Notes under the pieces: generated by a model | Seen by the model: the letters and a program-made list of their open reading frames with translations, nothing else | The model's database searches: none | Told to the model about the DNA's origin: nothing | From: JANPBY01 sp963851405 | Lineage (GTDB): Bacteria > Actinomycetota > Actinomycetes > DATJPE01 | DNA length: 64,000 bases | Assembly (NCBI GenBank): GCA_963851405.1 | Contig: CAWKPB010000007.1 | Span: 310,001-374,000 of the forward strand | Direction: 5' to 3' | Shown: one piece after another, positions 1-8,801 of the stretch | Numbering within the stretch: position 1 is the first letter of the stretch | Layout of the letters: the number at the start of each line of letters is the position of its first letter | Made by a program: the position numbers and the translations under genes

Positions 1-294
1 ACGCAGCGCACGGGCCACCGCCCGCAGCAGCTCTCCGGTGGGGAGCGACAACGGGTCGGTATCGCCCGTGCACTCATGTCCGCGCCAGCCTTGCTGCTGG
101 TCGATGAACCCACGTCGGCGCTCGACAGCCGGCGCGCCCAGGAGATCGTCAGCTTGCTCGCCGAGCAGACGCACGACCGCCGAACCGGCACAGTCATGGT
201 CACCCACGACACCAGCGTCCTACGGCATGTGGACCGGGTCTTGTATATGCATGACGGGGACCTCAGCGCCGAACCGGTGCCGGCCACCGACTAG
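1..294 (+). CDS. ABC transporter ATP-binding protein, C-terminal part (MacB/LolD-like)
   Basis: The 5' end lies outside the window; 97 residues remain. Visible are the ABC signature LSGGERQRVGIARAL, Walker B with the catalytic Glu and D-loop (LLLVDEPTSALD) and the switch His in MVTHD. The pattern of DEPTSALD followed by a short tail is typical of MacB/LolD-type ATPases that power export or lipoprotein/peptide efflux with an FtsX-like permease. The permease would be upstream. The TetR gene starts 29 bases downstream and may control the exporter. Family sure, substrate unknown. Confidence 0.9.
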   Translation, partial: TQRTGHRPQQLSGGERQRVGIARALMSAPALLLVDEPTSALDSRRAQEIVSLLAEQTHDRRTGTVMVTHDTSVLRHVDRVLYMHDGDLSAEPVPATD

Positions 295-323
295 CCGGCA
301 TCGGCTGGGGAGGTAGAGCGCGC

Positions 324-992
324 GTGCCCAAGATCTCGGCGCCGACCGTCGTTGAACAACGCGCGATCCAGCGCTCGGGAATCTTGTCCGCCGCAGCGGA
401 TCTGCTCGTTGAGGGTGGGGTACCGGCGCTCTCGCCCGCGGCGGTGGCCCAACGGGCCGGCATGGCGCGGTCAAACGTCTACCGCTACTTCGACTCGATG
501 GCGGCCTTGCTCGCAACCGTGGTCGAGGAGGCGTACCCGTTGGCATGTTCAGTGGTGGCGGATGAACTCAAGGGCGCCGGTACGCCATATTTGCGGGTGG
601 AGGCCTTCCTTGGCGCCACGCTCTCGATGGCGGCCGACGGACGTTTCCGAATGATTGGAGCGCTGGCCAGGGTCGACCTCCCGGCGATGTGTCGTGAGCG
701 TGTGGACGAGCTCGACGCCACGTACGCCGAGCCTTTGCGCATCGCCCTTAGAGAGCTCGACCCGTCGACCGCTGACCTCCGGGCGGAGTTGGTGCTGGGT
801 GCGCTGTTCGCCGGCGTCCGGCGCGTCGAAGCAGCGACCAGTTCGCTCGGGGGTCAGTATTCGGCGCCCATTCGGGGGCAGCAGGATGCGTCGGAGGTCC
901 AGCGGGAGATCGTGGCGCTGTTCCTCACGGGCATCGCGGCGGCCAAGGCCGCAGACCTAGGTGCAGCGCCACTTCGTGCCGGGCGCTTGTGA
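324..992 (+). CDS. TetR/AcrR family transcriptional regulator
   Basis: 222 residues. A helix-turn-helix lies at about residues 35-60 (AVAQRAGMARSNVYRYF followed by a DS-ALL stretch), the standard TetR DNA-binding fold; the C-terminal helical domain is presumably the ligand-binding and dimer domain. Start GTG at 324 is supported by a purine-rich GGGGAGGTAG about 8 bases upstream. It follows the ABC ATPase gene by 29 bases on the same strand, so it is probably the local regulator of that exporter (inference). No operator palindrome was recognised nearby. Confidence 0.88.
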   Translation: MPKISAPTVVEQRAIQRSGILSAAADLLVEGGVPALSPAAVAQRAGMARSNVYRYFDSMAALLATVVEEAYPLACSVVADELKGAGTPYLRVEAFLGATLSMAADGRFRMIGALARVDLPAMCRERVDELDATYAEPLRIALRELDPSTADLRAELVLGALFAGVRRVEAATSSLGGQYSAPIRGQQDASEVQREIVALFLTGIAAAKAADLGAAPLRAGRL

Positions 993-1021
993 ATGCTGGA
1001 CCTTGGCCCCACAGTTCGTCC

Positions 1022-2473
1022 ATGACCAAACGACGACGTCTTGTGGCGTGCGCAGGATTGGGTTCTGTGCTGGTGGCGGGGCTTGTCGTAGTTCCGCCGG
1101 CAGCGGGTGCGCCGATAGACGTCCTTGGTGGATTCGCCGCGGCGGGCTCCTTCACACCTGGCGCCGCGGGTATCGGGGATCCGTACGTCCCACGCGAGGG
1201 CAACGGCGGCTACCGGGTCGGCCGATACGTCATCGATGTGCGGTTCAACCCCGAGACGGACCGGATCCGGGCGACGACGGTGATCCACGCGCGTTCGACC
1301 CAGAACCTCTCGCGGTTCAACCTGGACCTCTACAGCCTGACCGTGGACTCGGTCACAGTCGATGGTCAAAAGGCTGCGTTCCATAGGCAGCCCCGTGAAC
1401 TCATCGTGCGGCCGGCAAAGGGGATCCGCGATGGCCACGCGTTCAAGGTCAAGGTCGCCTATCACGGCAAGCCCAAGACTCTGAAAGACCCACATCTTGG
1501 GAAGTCCGGATGGTTCAACACCAAAGACGGCGCGACCGTGGTGGGGGAGCCCGAGGCCGGCATGTTCTGGTTCCCCGTGAACGAGCACCCCAGCGACAAG
1601 GCTCGAATCAGGGTGAGGGCCACGGTTCCCGAGGGCCTCACCGCCGTGTCGAACGGGCGCATGGTCGCCAAGCCGGTGACCCGTGACGGCTGGACGACGT
1701 TCGACTGGCGCAGCAAACACCCGATGGCGTCCTATCTGGCGACCGTCTCGATCGGACAGTTCCGCAAGCACGCGTCGACGACCGCATCCGGCGTCCGGGT
1801 GCTCAACTACATCGACCCGCGCTTCCCTCGCTCTGTCGACCGCGCCCTTGGTCACGCCAAGGAAATGGTGACCTACTTCGAGAGCCGTTTCGGCAAGTAC
1901 CCCTTCGAGTCCGCGGGCGGGATCGCGGACAACTACACCTCGTGGTACGCCTTGGAGAACCAGACTCGGCCCACGTACGACCGGGGGATGGTGCGGTACG
2001 GCGGCCTGACACGAACCGTTGCTCACGAGCTGGCGCACCAGTGGTTCGGTGACAGTGTGGCGCTGCATCGCTGGCGCGGGATTTGGTTGAACGAGGGCTT
2101 TGCGACCTACGCCGAATGGATGTGGCGGGCCCATAACGGCGGACCGTCGGTCGTGGCTCAGTTCGCGTCGGCCTACCAAACGAACGACGCCGATCCGTTC
2201 TGGTCTCTCATCGTGGCGGACCCGGGCTATGCGCATCTGTTTGACAGCCCGGTTTACGAGCGCGGCGCTATGGCTCTGCACGCGCTTCGGCTGGAGGTCG
2301 GAGGCCCGAACTTCTTCGCCATCTTGCGGGCGTGGGCGAGGATTCACCGTGGCGGCAACGGAACGTCGGCTCAGTTCGAGGCTCTCGCACAGAAGAAGGC
2401 GGGGCAATCCCTGGCTAGCTTGTTCGACGACTGGCTCCGGACGCCGACGAAGCCGGCTGACCCGCGGGTCTAG
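1022..2473 (+). CDS. Secreted M1 family metallopeptidase
   Basis: Zinc aminopeptidase-type protein of 483 residues. An N-terminal signal peptide (MTKRRR, hydrophobic core, then AAGAP) indicates export. The zinc site HELAH (residues 335-339) is followed 18 residues on by the third ligand in NEGFATYAEW (Glu358), exactly the M1 spacing. The usual GAMEN substrate motif is represented by ALENQ. The protein lacks the long C-terminal helical domain of classical aminopeptidase N, so it is a short M1 form. An in-frame GTG at 989 overlaps the TetR stop (GTGA), but ATG 1022 places the signal peptide at the N terminus and is preferred. Confidence 0.88.
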   Translation: MTKRRRLVACAGLGSVLVAGLVVVPPAAGAPIDVLGGFAAAGSFTPGAAGIGDPYVPREGNGGYRVGRYVIDVRFNPETDRIRATTVIHARSTQNLSRFNLDLYSLTVDSVTVDGQKAAFHRQPRELIVRPAKGIRDGHAFKVKVAYHGKPKTLKDPHLGKSGWFNTKDGATVVGEPEAGMFWFPVNEHPSDKARIRVRATVPEGLTAVSNGRMVAKPVTRDGWTTFDWRSKHPMASYLATVSIGQFRKHASTTASGVRVLNYIDPRFPRSVDRALGHAKEMVTYFESRFGKYPFESAGGIADNYTSWYALENQTRPTYDRGMVRYGGLTRTVAHELAHQWFGDSVALHRWRGIWLNEGFATYAEWMWRAHNGGPSVVAQFASAYQTNDADPFWSLIVADPGYAHLFDSPVYERGAMALHALRLEVGGPNFFAILRAWARIHRGGNGTSAQFEALAQKKAGQSLASLFDDWLRTPTKPADPRV

Positions 2474-2673
2474 AGCCCGTCATGTCACGCTGAGTGATCA
2501 ACGCCCGGCGGCTAGTCAGCCCCGCGGGGCCGTGTGGGGGACGTTCGCCGTCGAACCGCTGCGAGTCTCTGGACGAACGGCCGAGGTCGGTGCGTCGGCC
2601 CTGTCCTTAGGCTGAAGTCACCAACACGCCCGGCGTCATCGCCGGCGCGCCGCCCGAGCGTTGAGGGATGTCC

Positions 2674-5600
2674 GTGAGCATTCAGTCCGCATTCACTGCC
2701 CGCCCGACGGCCGTCGTCGCCGCGGCAGTCGTCGTTCTCGGGTCACTCTCGGTGACGGCCGCGGTCGTACCGGTCGCCGAGGCCGCCCAGGCCAAGCCGG
2801 GCCACACGAGCTTGGTGCCCGACGTCCCGCGCAACAACACCCCTCGCATCAGCAACGGTGAGATCTTCGACATCGAGGTCGTTCCGCAGCTCAATCGGGT
2901 GTTTATCGCTGGGTCCTTCTCCTCGATTCAGAACCGCACCGGCAACACCGCCGTGGTCAATCAGGCAGGCCTCGCCTCGTACAACATGAGCACTGGATTG
3001 ATCGACACGGCCTTCCGCCCCTCGTTCAATGGCGGCGTAAGTGCGGTCGAAGCGTCTCCCGATGGCACCAAGTTGTTCGTGGGTGGCACCTTCAGCTCCG
3101 TGAGTGGGGTGGCCCGGCAGAAGGTGGCCAGCCTCAACCTGACAACAGGCGTTCCGGTGGCCGCTTTCGCGAGCACGAAGAGCACCAACAACGCGGTCAA
3201 CGCCCTCGCTGCCACGAACAGCACGCTCTACGTCGGCGGGAAGTTCAGCCGGATCAACGGGACACTCATGACCGGCCTGGCGGCGTTGAGCGCGTCAACC
3301 GGAGATGTCGACCCCGGTTTTGACAACCAGATCTCCGGCGGGATTGGGGTCAACGGCGTTCTCACGGTCCAGCAGTTGAAGCTGACGCACGACGACTCGA
3401 AGCTCCTGGTGGTCCACTCCGGCCGCAAGATCGCGGGCCAAGACCGCCTCGCCGCCGGACTGATCGATACCCAGACCAAGCAGCTCTTGCCCTGGCGGAC
3501 TCGGCTGTGGGACGAGTACCTCCCGATCGTGGGCGGGGTGCAGCGTGTCTACGCCGCAGACATCGCGCCGGACGACTCCTACTTCGTCGTCGGGAGCGGT
3601 TCGGGCGGCGACCGGCCGCCGATCAGTGACACGGCAGTCGCGTACCCGCTCGCCGGGGCCGACAACGTGCAGCCGTTGTGGGTGTCTCGGGCGTTCGACA
3701 GCATCTACTCCGTCGCCATTACCGAACAGGCCGTGTACATCGGCGGCCACTTCAACTGGAACGAGTCGCCGACGGCAACCCAGCCATGGCCCGGTCTGGA
3801 GAACGTGGGTTACGGCAACGGTCAGGGACTGTCCGGGTACGGCCTCGGGGACGAAGTGGTCCACCGGTTCCAGCTGGGCGCCCTGAACCCCGTGGACGGG
3901 ACGGCCCTGGAGTGGGGCCCGATCTCGACGGCCTTCGAGGGGAACAAGGCCATGGAGGCCACTCCTCGCGGTCTATTCGTGGGTGGCGACGGTATGTACC
4001 AAGGCGGCCTTCGGACCGGCCGGGTGGCCTTCTACGACTTCAACTCGCTGCCGGCGCCTTCCACGACCGACACGACGATCACCGCGCCGATCGAAGGTCG
4101 GGTCGTGACGTCCGGCACGCCGTTCACGATCACGGGGACGGCCAAGAACCCACAAGGCATCAGGCGGGTTCAGGTGCAGGTGAAGGACCGGGACACCAAG
4201 CAGTTCCTCCAAGACGACCTCACCTCCTGGGGCCGGACCAACAGCATCAACGCCACCTTGGGCAGTGGCACGACCAATCGCAGCTGGTCGCTCCCCTTGA
4301 CCCTCGCGGGGACCCGCTTGCTTGAGGCCCGCGCCAAGACCATCGGGACCAACGGCGTGAAGGACACGACTCAGGCGATCAAGAAGTTCGAGATCTTCAG
4401 CTTCGACGATCAGACGCCGTCCACGAGCATCACCGCGCCGTCCGGTGTCCAGCCCAGCACCAGCTTCACGGTCTCCGGTACCGCAACTGACGACCACGGG
4501 ATTAACGCCCTCACGTACTGGTTCCGGGACGAGAACAACCAGTACCTGCAGAACGACGGCACGGTCGCTCCGATCTTCAACACTTTCCGCGGTGCTCCGG
4601 ACGTGATCGGGGCGCCCTCCGCGACCTGGTCCTACGACGTGACCCTGCCGCACGAGGGGGTGTGGCGCGGGAGCGCTACGGCCATCGATACGGCTGGCCA
4701 GGCCGACCTTCGCAGCGGTGTCCGTGACTGGGTGGTGGACTCGAATGCGTCGCCTCCCACGGTCGAGATCGCTCAGCCGGTCACGATGATCCCCCCGATC
4801 GCGGCGGCCAGCGTCGTCGTGACCCCTGGATCGCCGTTGACGTTCTCGGGGACGGCGACGGACGACCAGCGCGTGAAGAACGTGGAGATCCTGCTGCGTA
4901 ACACCTCCACTGGTGAGAACCTCGGCTCCGACGGGTCATGGGGGGTCGGGGTGGCCTATGGCTACCACCGAATCTCGCCCGTGAACGTCAATATGGCTAC
5001 GTACAACTGGTCATATACGACCCCGTTCTCGCTTTCCCCGGGCAGCTATCAGTTCACGATTCGGGCGACGGACAACGACGACTTGACAACTCCCTCGAGC
5101 AGCCGCGGGTCATTGACCGTGCTGGCTCAGATCCCCGGCGACAGTGCGCCGAACGGTCTGCTCGATGTGACGGGAGCGCAGGTCACGGCGTCGTCGGCAC
5201 TTCTGCTCACGGGTACAGCGACCGACGACTTGGGGGTCCAGAGCGTCGTGTTGACGATCCGGGACAACGACACCGGTCGCTATATGCAGCCGAACGGTTC
5301 GATGAGTTCGGACTACGCGACCCTGAGCACAACTCTGACGAGCCCCCTCGCGATGAGCACGAGCTGGTCGCGTTCGGTCACGTTGCCGACGAGCGGCAAC
5401 TTCGCGGTCACGGCCTTCGCCTATGACACGGCTGGGCAACGGGACCCGTCTACCTCCGGGGCGACTGCCAGCTACCGCTACTACCCGGGCGACGCGCCAC
5501 CCACCTTCGAGGCGGCACTGGGCCAACCGGTCGACGGCACGGCATTCACGGAGGGCCGGATCGTGGTGACCGGTCGCGCCACAGACGACCTGAGCATCGC

Positions 5601-6621
5601 CAAGGTCGAGGTGGCCGTCGTGAACCCCGTGGGGCAGTACATGTCCGGCTCCGGTTCGTTCACGAGCACGAACGAGAGTTGGCGCTCGGCGTTCATCAAT
5701 AGCCCTGGCAGCACTGGGTCGAACTTCTCCTACACGACCCCGGTCATCGCGGACGGTACGTACACGGTGCTGGTGCGAGCCACCGATCACCACAGCCAGA
5801 TCAGTGAAATCCGTACGTCCACCGGGATTACGGTTACCCACCCGGAGAACCTCCCCCCTGTGGCGGCGGCGACAGTTTCGTGTGCCCAGAACGTCTGCTC
5901 CTTCGATGCCCGGTCGTCGACGGATGAGAACCCGACGGCGTTGACCTATGCGTGGAACTTCGGCAATGGCTCTGGCTCGGGACCGGTGCCCGTTCGCACC
6001 TACCCCGGCCCCGGCCCGTACACGGTGAGCGTCACCGTCACTGATGAGTGGTTGGCGAGCTCCACGTTTGTGTTGGCCCCGTTCACTCTCGCGGAGCCGG
6101 TGGGCAACGCGGCCCCCCTGGCGGTGCTCACGACGAGCTGTGTGGCACTCACGTGCGGGGCCAGCAGCGCGTCGAGCTCCGACGCGAACGCAGGGGACCT
6201 GATCAGCCGGGTCCTTAACTGGGGTGATGGGTCGACGACTACGTCGACCACGTCCTCCCACACCTATGCGTCCCCCGGCAACTACGTGGTTACGCTCACA
6301 GTGACTGACGGCTGGGGCAAGTCGAATGTCGCGACCAAGACCTTGAGCCTGGTCGTTCCACCGGGGAACAACCCACCTGCTGTCGGATTCACCACCGACT
6401 GCACCGGCCTCACCTGCTCGTTCGTGAACACGACGACCGAACCGGACGGCGATGTCGTGCGGTACGCGTGGGCTTTCGGCACCATTCCCGAGAGCACGAG
6501 CGTGTCGCAGTCACCGCCGCCGAAGACCTACCCGGGACCGGGGACGTACACGGTCACGCTCACGGCGACCGACGGTTGGAACCAGGTGAGCACCGTCAGC
6601 CACACAGTGAGCGTCAGCTAG
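2674..6621 (+). CDS. Large secreted beta-propeller / Ig-like repeat / PKD protein
   Basis: About 1,315 residues. A signal peptide ends near AEAAQA. Residues about 45-465 carry repeats of the type LFVGGTFSSVSG and LYVGGKFSRING, resembling the DUF5122 beta-propeller. From about 470 to 1055 there are five Ig-like modules of roughly 115-130 residues, each with a core like FTVSGTATDDHGI. The last 260 residues hold three PKD domains (YPGPGTYTVTLTATDGW), each with a Cys pair at its start. No anchor motif or catalytic residues were seen, so it is likely a secreted surface or binding protein. GTG 2674 has GAGGG six bases upstream; ATG 2668 is too close to that site. Exact role unknown. Confidence 0.85.
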   Translation: MSIQSAFTARPTAVVAAAVVVLGSLSVTAAVVPVAEAAQAKPGHTSLVPDVPRNNTPRISNGEIFDIEVVPQLNRVFIAGSFSSIQNRTGNTAVVNQAGLASYNMSTGLIDTAFRPSFNGGVSAVEASPDGTKLFVGGTFSSVSGVARQKVASLNLTTGVPVAAFASTKSTNNAVNALAATNSTLYVGGKFSRINGTLMTGLAALSASTGDVDPGFDNQISGGIGVNGVLTVQQLKLTHDDSKLLVVHSGRKIAGQDRLAAGLIDTQTKQLLPWRTRLWDEYLPIVGGVQRVYAADIAPDDSYFVVGSGSGGDRPPISDTAVAYPLAGADNVQPLWVSRAFDSIYSVAITEQAVYIGGHFNWNESPTATQPWPGLENVGYGNGQGLSGYGLGDEVVHRFQLGALNPVDGTALEWGPISTAFEGNKAMEATPRGLFVGGDGMYQGGLRTGRVAFYDFNSLPAPSTTDTTITAPIEGRVVTSGTPFTITGTAKNPQGIRRVQVQVKDRDTKQFLQDDLTSWGRTNSINATLGSGTTNRSWSLPLTLAGTRLLEARAKTIGTNGVKDTTQAIKKFEIFSFDDQTPSTSITAPSGVQPSTSFTVSGTATDDHGINALTYWFRDENNQYLQNDGTVAPIFNTFRGAPDVIGAPSATWSYDVTLPHEGVWRGSATAIDTAGQADLRSGVRDWVVDSNASPPTVEIAQPVTMIPPIAAASVVVTPGSPLTFSGTATDDQRVKNVEILLRNTSTGENLGSDGSWGVGVAYGYHRISPVNVNMATYNWSYTTPFSLSPGSYQFTIRATDNDDLTTPSSSRGSLTVLAQIPGDSAPNGLLDVTGAQVTASSALLLTGTATDDLGVQSVVLTIRDNDTGRYMQPNGSMSSDYATLSTTLTSPLAMSTSWSRSVTLPTSGNFAVTAFAYDTAGQRDPSTSGATASYRYYPGDAPPTFEAALGQPVDGTAFTEGRIVVTGRATDDLSIAKVEVAVVNPVGQYMSGSGSFTSTNESWRSAFINSPGSTGSNFSYTTPVIADGTYTVLVRATDHHSQISEIRTSTGITVTHPENLPPVAAATVSCAQNVCSFDARSSTDENPTALTYAWNFGNGSGSGPVPVRTYPGPGPYTVSVTVTDEWLASSTFVLAPFTLAEPVGNAAPLAVLTTSCVALTCGASSASSSDANAGDLISRVLNWGDGSTTTSTTSSHTYASPGNYVVTLTVTDGWGKSNVATKTLSLVVPPGNNPPAVGFTTDCTGLTCSFVNTTTEPDGDVVRYAWAFGTIPESTSVSQSPPPKTYPGPGTYTVTLTATDGWNQVSTVSHTVSVS

Positions 6622-6639
6622 CGCACAGGCAGCGACAGG

Positions 6640-6689
6640 CCCGACATATCGGGACTTCGGTCCGGCGTGTCAAGACGACGCGCCGGACC
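6640..6689 (+). terminator. Tandem hairpin terminator after the PKD protein gene
   Basis: Two hairpins follow the stop codon at 6621. The first, 6640-6653, is CCCGA-CATA-TCGGG. The second pairs 6659-6671 with 6677-6689 over 13 bp with a single G-T wobble and a five-base loop (AAGAC). There is no T-run, as is common in high-GC actinobacteria. Confidence 0.7.
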
Positions 6690-6714
6690 CGATCGTGTGA
6701 CTGATGTGAAAGGT

Positions 6715-6744
6715 GTGACGTGGATCGACCGATCCAGTTAGGGT
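6715..6744 (+). promoter_or_regulatory. Promoter with internal inverted repeat before the NlpC/P60 gene
   Basis: A -10-like TAGGGT lies at 6739-6744 and a weak -35-like GTGACG at 6715-6720 (18-base spacer). Between them sits a perfect inverted repeat, GGATCG-AC-CGATCC (6722-6735), placed where a repressor would block RNA polymerase. The -35 match is poor; the repeat itself is certain. Confidence 0.45.
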
Positions 6745-6791
6745 CGCAGCCCGACCAACGACACCCGACGAGCCATCCCGAGGGGGAACAA

Positions 6792-8132
6792 GTGGCGGCC
6801 GAGGCCAACCCCGCGCGTTTTCGCGTGGCTGGTCGCTCGCGGTGCGGATACACCCGGCTCATCAGGATTTCCGTGGCCGGGCTCGCGACGCTGGCCCTAG
6901 GCCTTGGTATCGCCCTTCCCGCGCAGGCCAAGCCGCGGGACCCCACCCCTTCGGCGAGTGACGTGGCGCGGGCCCAGGATGCGGCTCGAACTGCGGCGAC
7001 TGACGTCGGTTTGATGCAAGCCCGCCTCGTCAACGCCCAGGGCCAGCTCGAGGCCTTGGAATCGGCCGAGGAGCGGGCCGTCGAGGCGTACAACGGAGCC
7101 CTCTTCTTGCTGGCCCAAGCTGAGGAGGCGGCCGCTGCCGCCCGATCACGCGCTGATGCGGCGAGCGTCGATCTGTTGGCCGCCCAGCGGGAGGTCGGCC
7201 GGTTCGCGGCGGCGAGCTATCGGATGGGTGGCGATCTCGGCAGTTTCGCGTCGATGCTCGATGCCGATGGCCCCACCGATCTGATGAACCAAGCCAGCGA
7301 CTTGGCGAACGTCGCGTCGAGCAACGATGTCGCCCTGGATCGCGTGGCGGCTGCACGGATCGTCTCCGCGGTGCTCGAGCAGCAGGCCACAGCCGCCGTC
7401 GAGGCGCAAACGGCAGCCGCTGAGCAGGTCCGGCTGGCCAAGGAGGAGGCGCAAGCTCGAGTCGCGGATCAGTCGGCGCAAATCTCGGGGCTGCGACAGT
7501 TGAGCAGTCAATTGTCCTCCCGACTGGCGCAGGCCAGGGCCACCGCAGGCAGTCTTTCGCAGGAGCGTCGTCAGGGCCTGGCCCAAGCGGCCCGTGATAA
7601 GGCAGCCCGTGAAAGGGCAGCCCGCGAAGCCAAGCAGAAGGCCGAGGCTGCCGGGTCGAGTGGCAACGGCAACACGGCGGGACCGCCGCCGGGTGATTCC
7701 GATGGCGAAGGGAACCCGTCGCACTGGTCTCCGTCGTTCATCGGCGGCACCCAATCCGGCAATAAGGCCGAGGCCCAGAAGGCGATCGCCTACGCGCGCA
7801 AGCAACTGGGAAAGCCGTATCTGTGGGCAGCCGCGGGGCCGGACCGTTTCGACTGCTCAGGACTGACGATGATGGCCTGGCGCAAGGGCGGGGTGTCCCT
7901 CCCGCACTGGTCGGTCGCGCAGTTCGCTCAGGCTCGCAAGGTCCCGGCGGCGACGGCCCGCCCTGGTGATCTCGTGTTCTTCGCCTTCGACGTCAGCGAT
8001 CCCGGGACCATCCACCACGTCGCGCTCTATATCGGTGGCGGTCAGATGATCCATGCCCCCAGAACCGGGGACGTTGTCCGAGTGGCAGCTGTCTCCTCGG
8101 TCGGTGGACTGATCGGTTTCGCGCGCCCCTAG
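6792..8132 (+). CDS. NlpC/P60 peptidoglycan endopeptidase with coiled-coil N-terminus
   Basis: 446 residues. After a signal sequence (RISVAGLATLALGLGIALPA then QAKP) come about 230 residues of Ala/Glu/Gln-rich coiled coil, a Gly/Asn/Pro linker, and a C-terminal NlpC/P60 domain. The catalytic Cys is in DRFDCSG (Cys355 from this start), the His in HHVALYIG, and a third polar site in MIHAP. The architecture matches RipA-like hydrolases that cleave stem peptides during cell separation, the coiled coil acting as regulator or targeting part. GTG 6792 has a strong GAGGGGGA site; an upstream in-frame GTG at 6720 falls inside the promoter. The gene converges with ppa, overlapping by four bases. Confidence 0.92.
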   Translation: MAAEANPARFRVAGRSRCGYTRLIRISVAGLATLALGLGIALPAQAKPRDPTPSASDVARAQDAARTAATDVGLMQARLVNAQGQLEALESAEERAVEAYNGALFLLAQAEEAAAAARSRADAASVDLLAAQREVGRFAAASYRMGGDLGSFASMLDADGPTDLMNQASDLANVASSNDVALDRVAAARIVSAVLEQQATAAVEAQTAAAEQVRLAKEEAQARVADQSAQISGLRQLSSQLSSRLAQARATAGSLSQERRQGLAQAARDKAARERAAREAKQKAEAAGSSGNGNTAGPPPGDSDGEGNPSHWSPSFIGGTQSGNKAEAQKAIAYARKQLGKPYLWAAAGPDRFDCSGLTMMAWRKGGVSLPHWSVAQFAQARKVPAATARPGDLVFFAFDVSDPGTIHHVALYIGGGQMIHAPRTGDVVRVAAVSSVGGLIGFARP

Positions 8133-8644
8133 TGCTCGGCGCCGTCAGCCGCCAGCCGTTCCTGATGGTCGCGCAAGCGCGCATAGGACGCTTTGATCTC
8201 GATCTCGGCCTCAGCCCGTCCGGTCCAGGTGGCGCCCTCCACGGACTTGCCCGGCTCCAGGTCCTTGTAGACAGAGAAGAAGTGCTCGATCTCAAGCCGA
8301 TCGAATTCGGGCACGTGGAAGATGTCTTGGAGGTGAGACTGCCGGGGGTCACCGGAGGGCACGCACAAAACCTTGTCGTCACCACCCGCCTCGTCCTTCA
8401 TGCGGTACATGCCAATCGCTCTGGCTCGAATCAGGCATCCGGGGAACGTCGGCTCTTCAAGCAGCACCAACACGTCCAGGGGGTCACCGTCCTCGCCAAG
8501 GGTGTCATCGATGAACCCGTAGTCGTGGGGGTACCTCGTCGACGTGAACAGCATCCGGTCGAGCCGGATGCGTCCCGTCTGGTGATCCATCTCGTACTTG
8601 TTGCGCTGACCCTTGGGGATCTCGATGGTGACGTCGAACTCCAC
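8129..8644 (-). CDS. ppa: Inorganic pyrophosphatase (family I)
   Basis: 171 residues. Hydrolyses pyrophosphate to phosphate in the cytoplasm and drives biosynthetic reactions. The family I signature DGDPLDVLVL supplies metal-binding Asp residues; EIPKGQRNKYE near the start and YPHDYGFIDDTL are also conserved. The chosen GTG at 8644 gives the usual N terminus VEFDVTIEIPKG and has GAGGGA about 8 bases upstream; a longer reading frame to 8740 would add 32 untypical residues. ppa beside dacB, divergently transcribed, matches M. tuberculosis gene order. Confidence 0.96.
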   Translation of the reverse strand: MEFDVTIEIPKGQRNKYEMDHQTGRIRLDRMLFTSTRYPHDYGFIDDTLGEDGDPLDVLVLLEEPTFPGCLIRARAIGMYRMKDEAGGDDKVLCVPSGDPRQSHLQDIFHVPEFDRLEIEHFFSVYKDLEPGKSVEGATWTGRAEAEIEIKASYARLRDHQERLAADGAEH

Positions 8645-8801
8645 TGCTGGCTCCCTCGAAGGTTCGGGCTTGGCGTGGCCGGGCTGGTCGGCCGTCACCG
8701 GCGCGCAGCGCGCTGGGTGTTGCCGCATAGTCTGGCGCACTCGAAGCCTGTCGGCTCACGATCTGCCACCAGCATCGTCGTGGATTGCACCAGGGAGTGC
8801 C

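Noticed and set aside
854..2407. 517-codon open frame on the minus strand opposite the M1 peptidase
   Set aside because: A high-GC shadow of a gene with clear HEXXH motif; its translation has no recognisable domain and is Arg/His/Pro-biased.
5110..6261. Long minus-strand open frame opposite the PKD repeats
   Set aside because: Arg/Gly-rich shadow; the plus strand encodes well-formed PKD domains.
6745..6791. A c-di-AMP (ydaO-type) riboswitch before the NlpC/P60 gene
   Set aside because: Only about 40 bases lie between the predicted transcript start and the start codon, far too short for that riboswitch.
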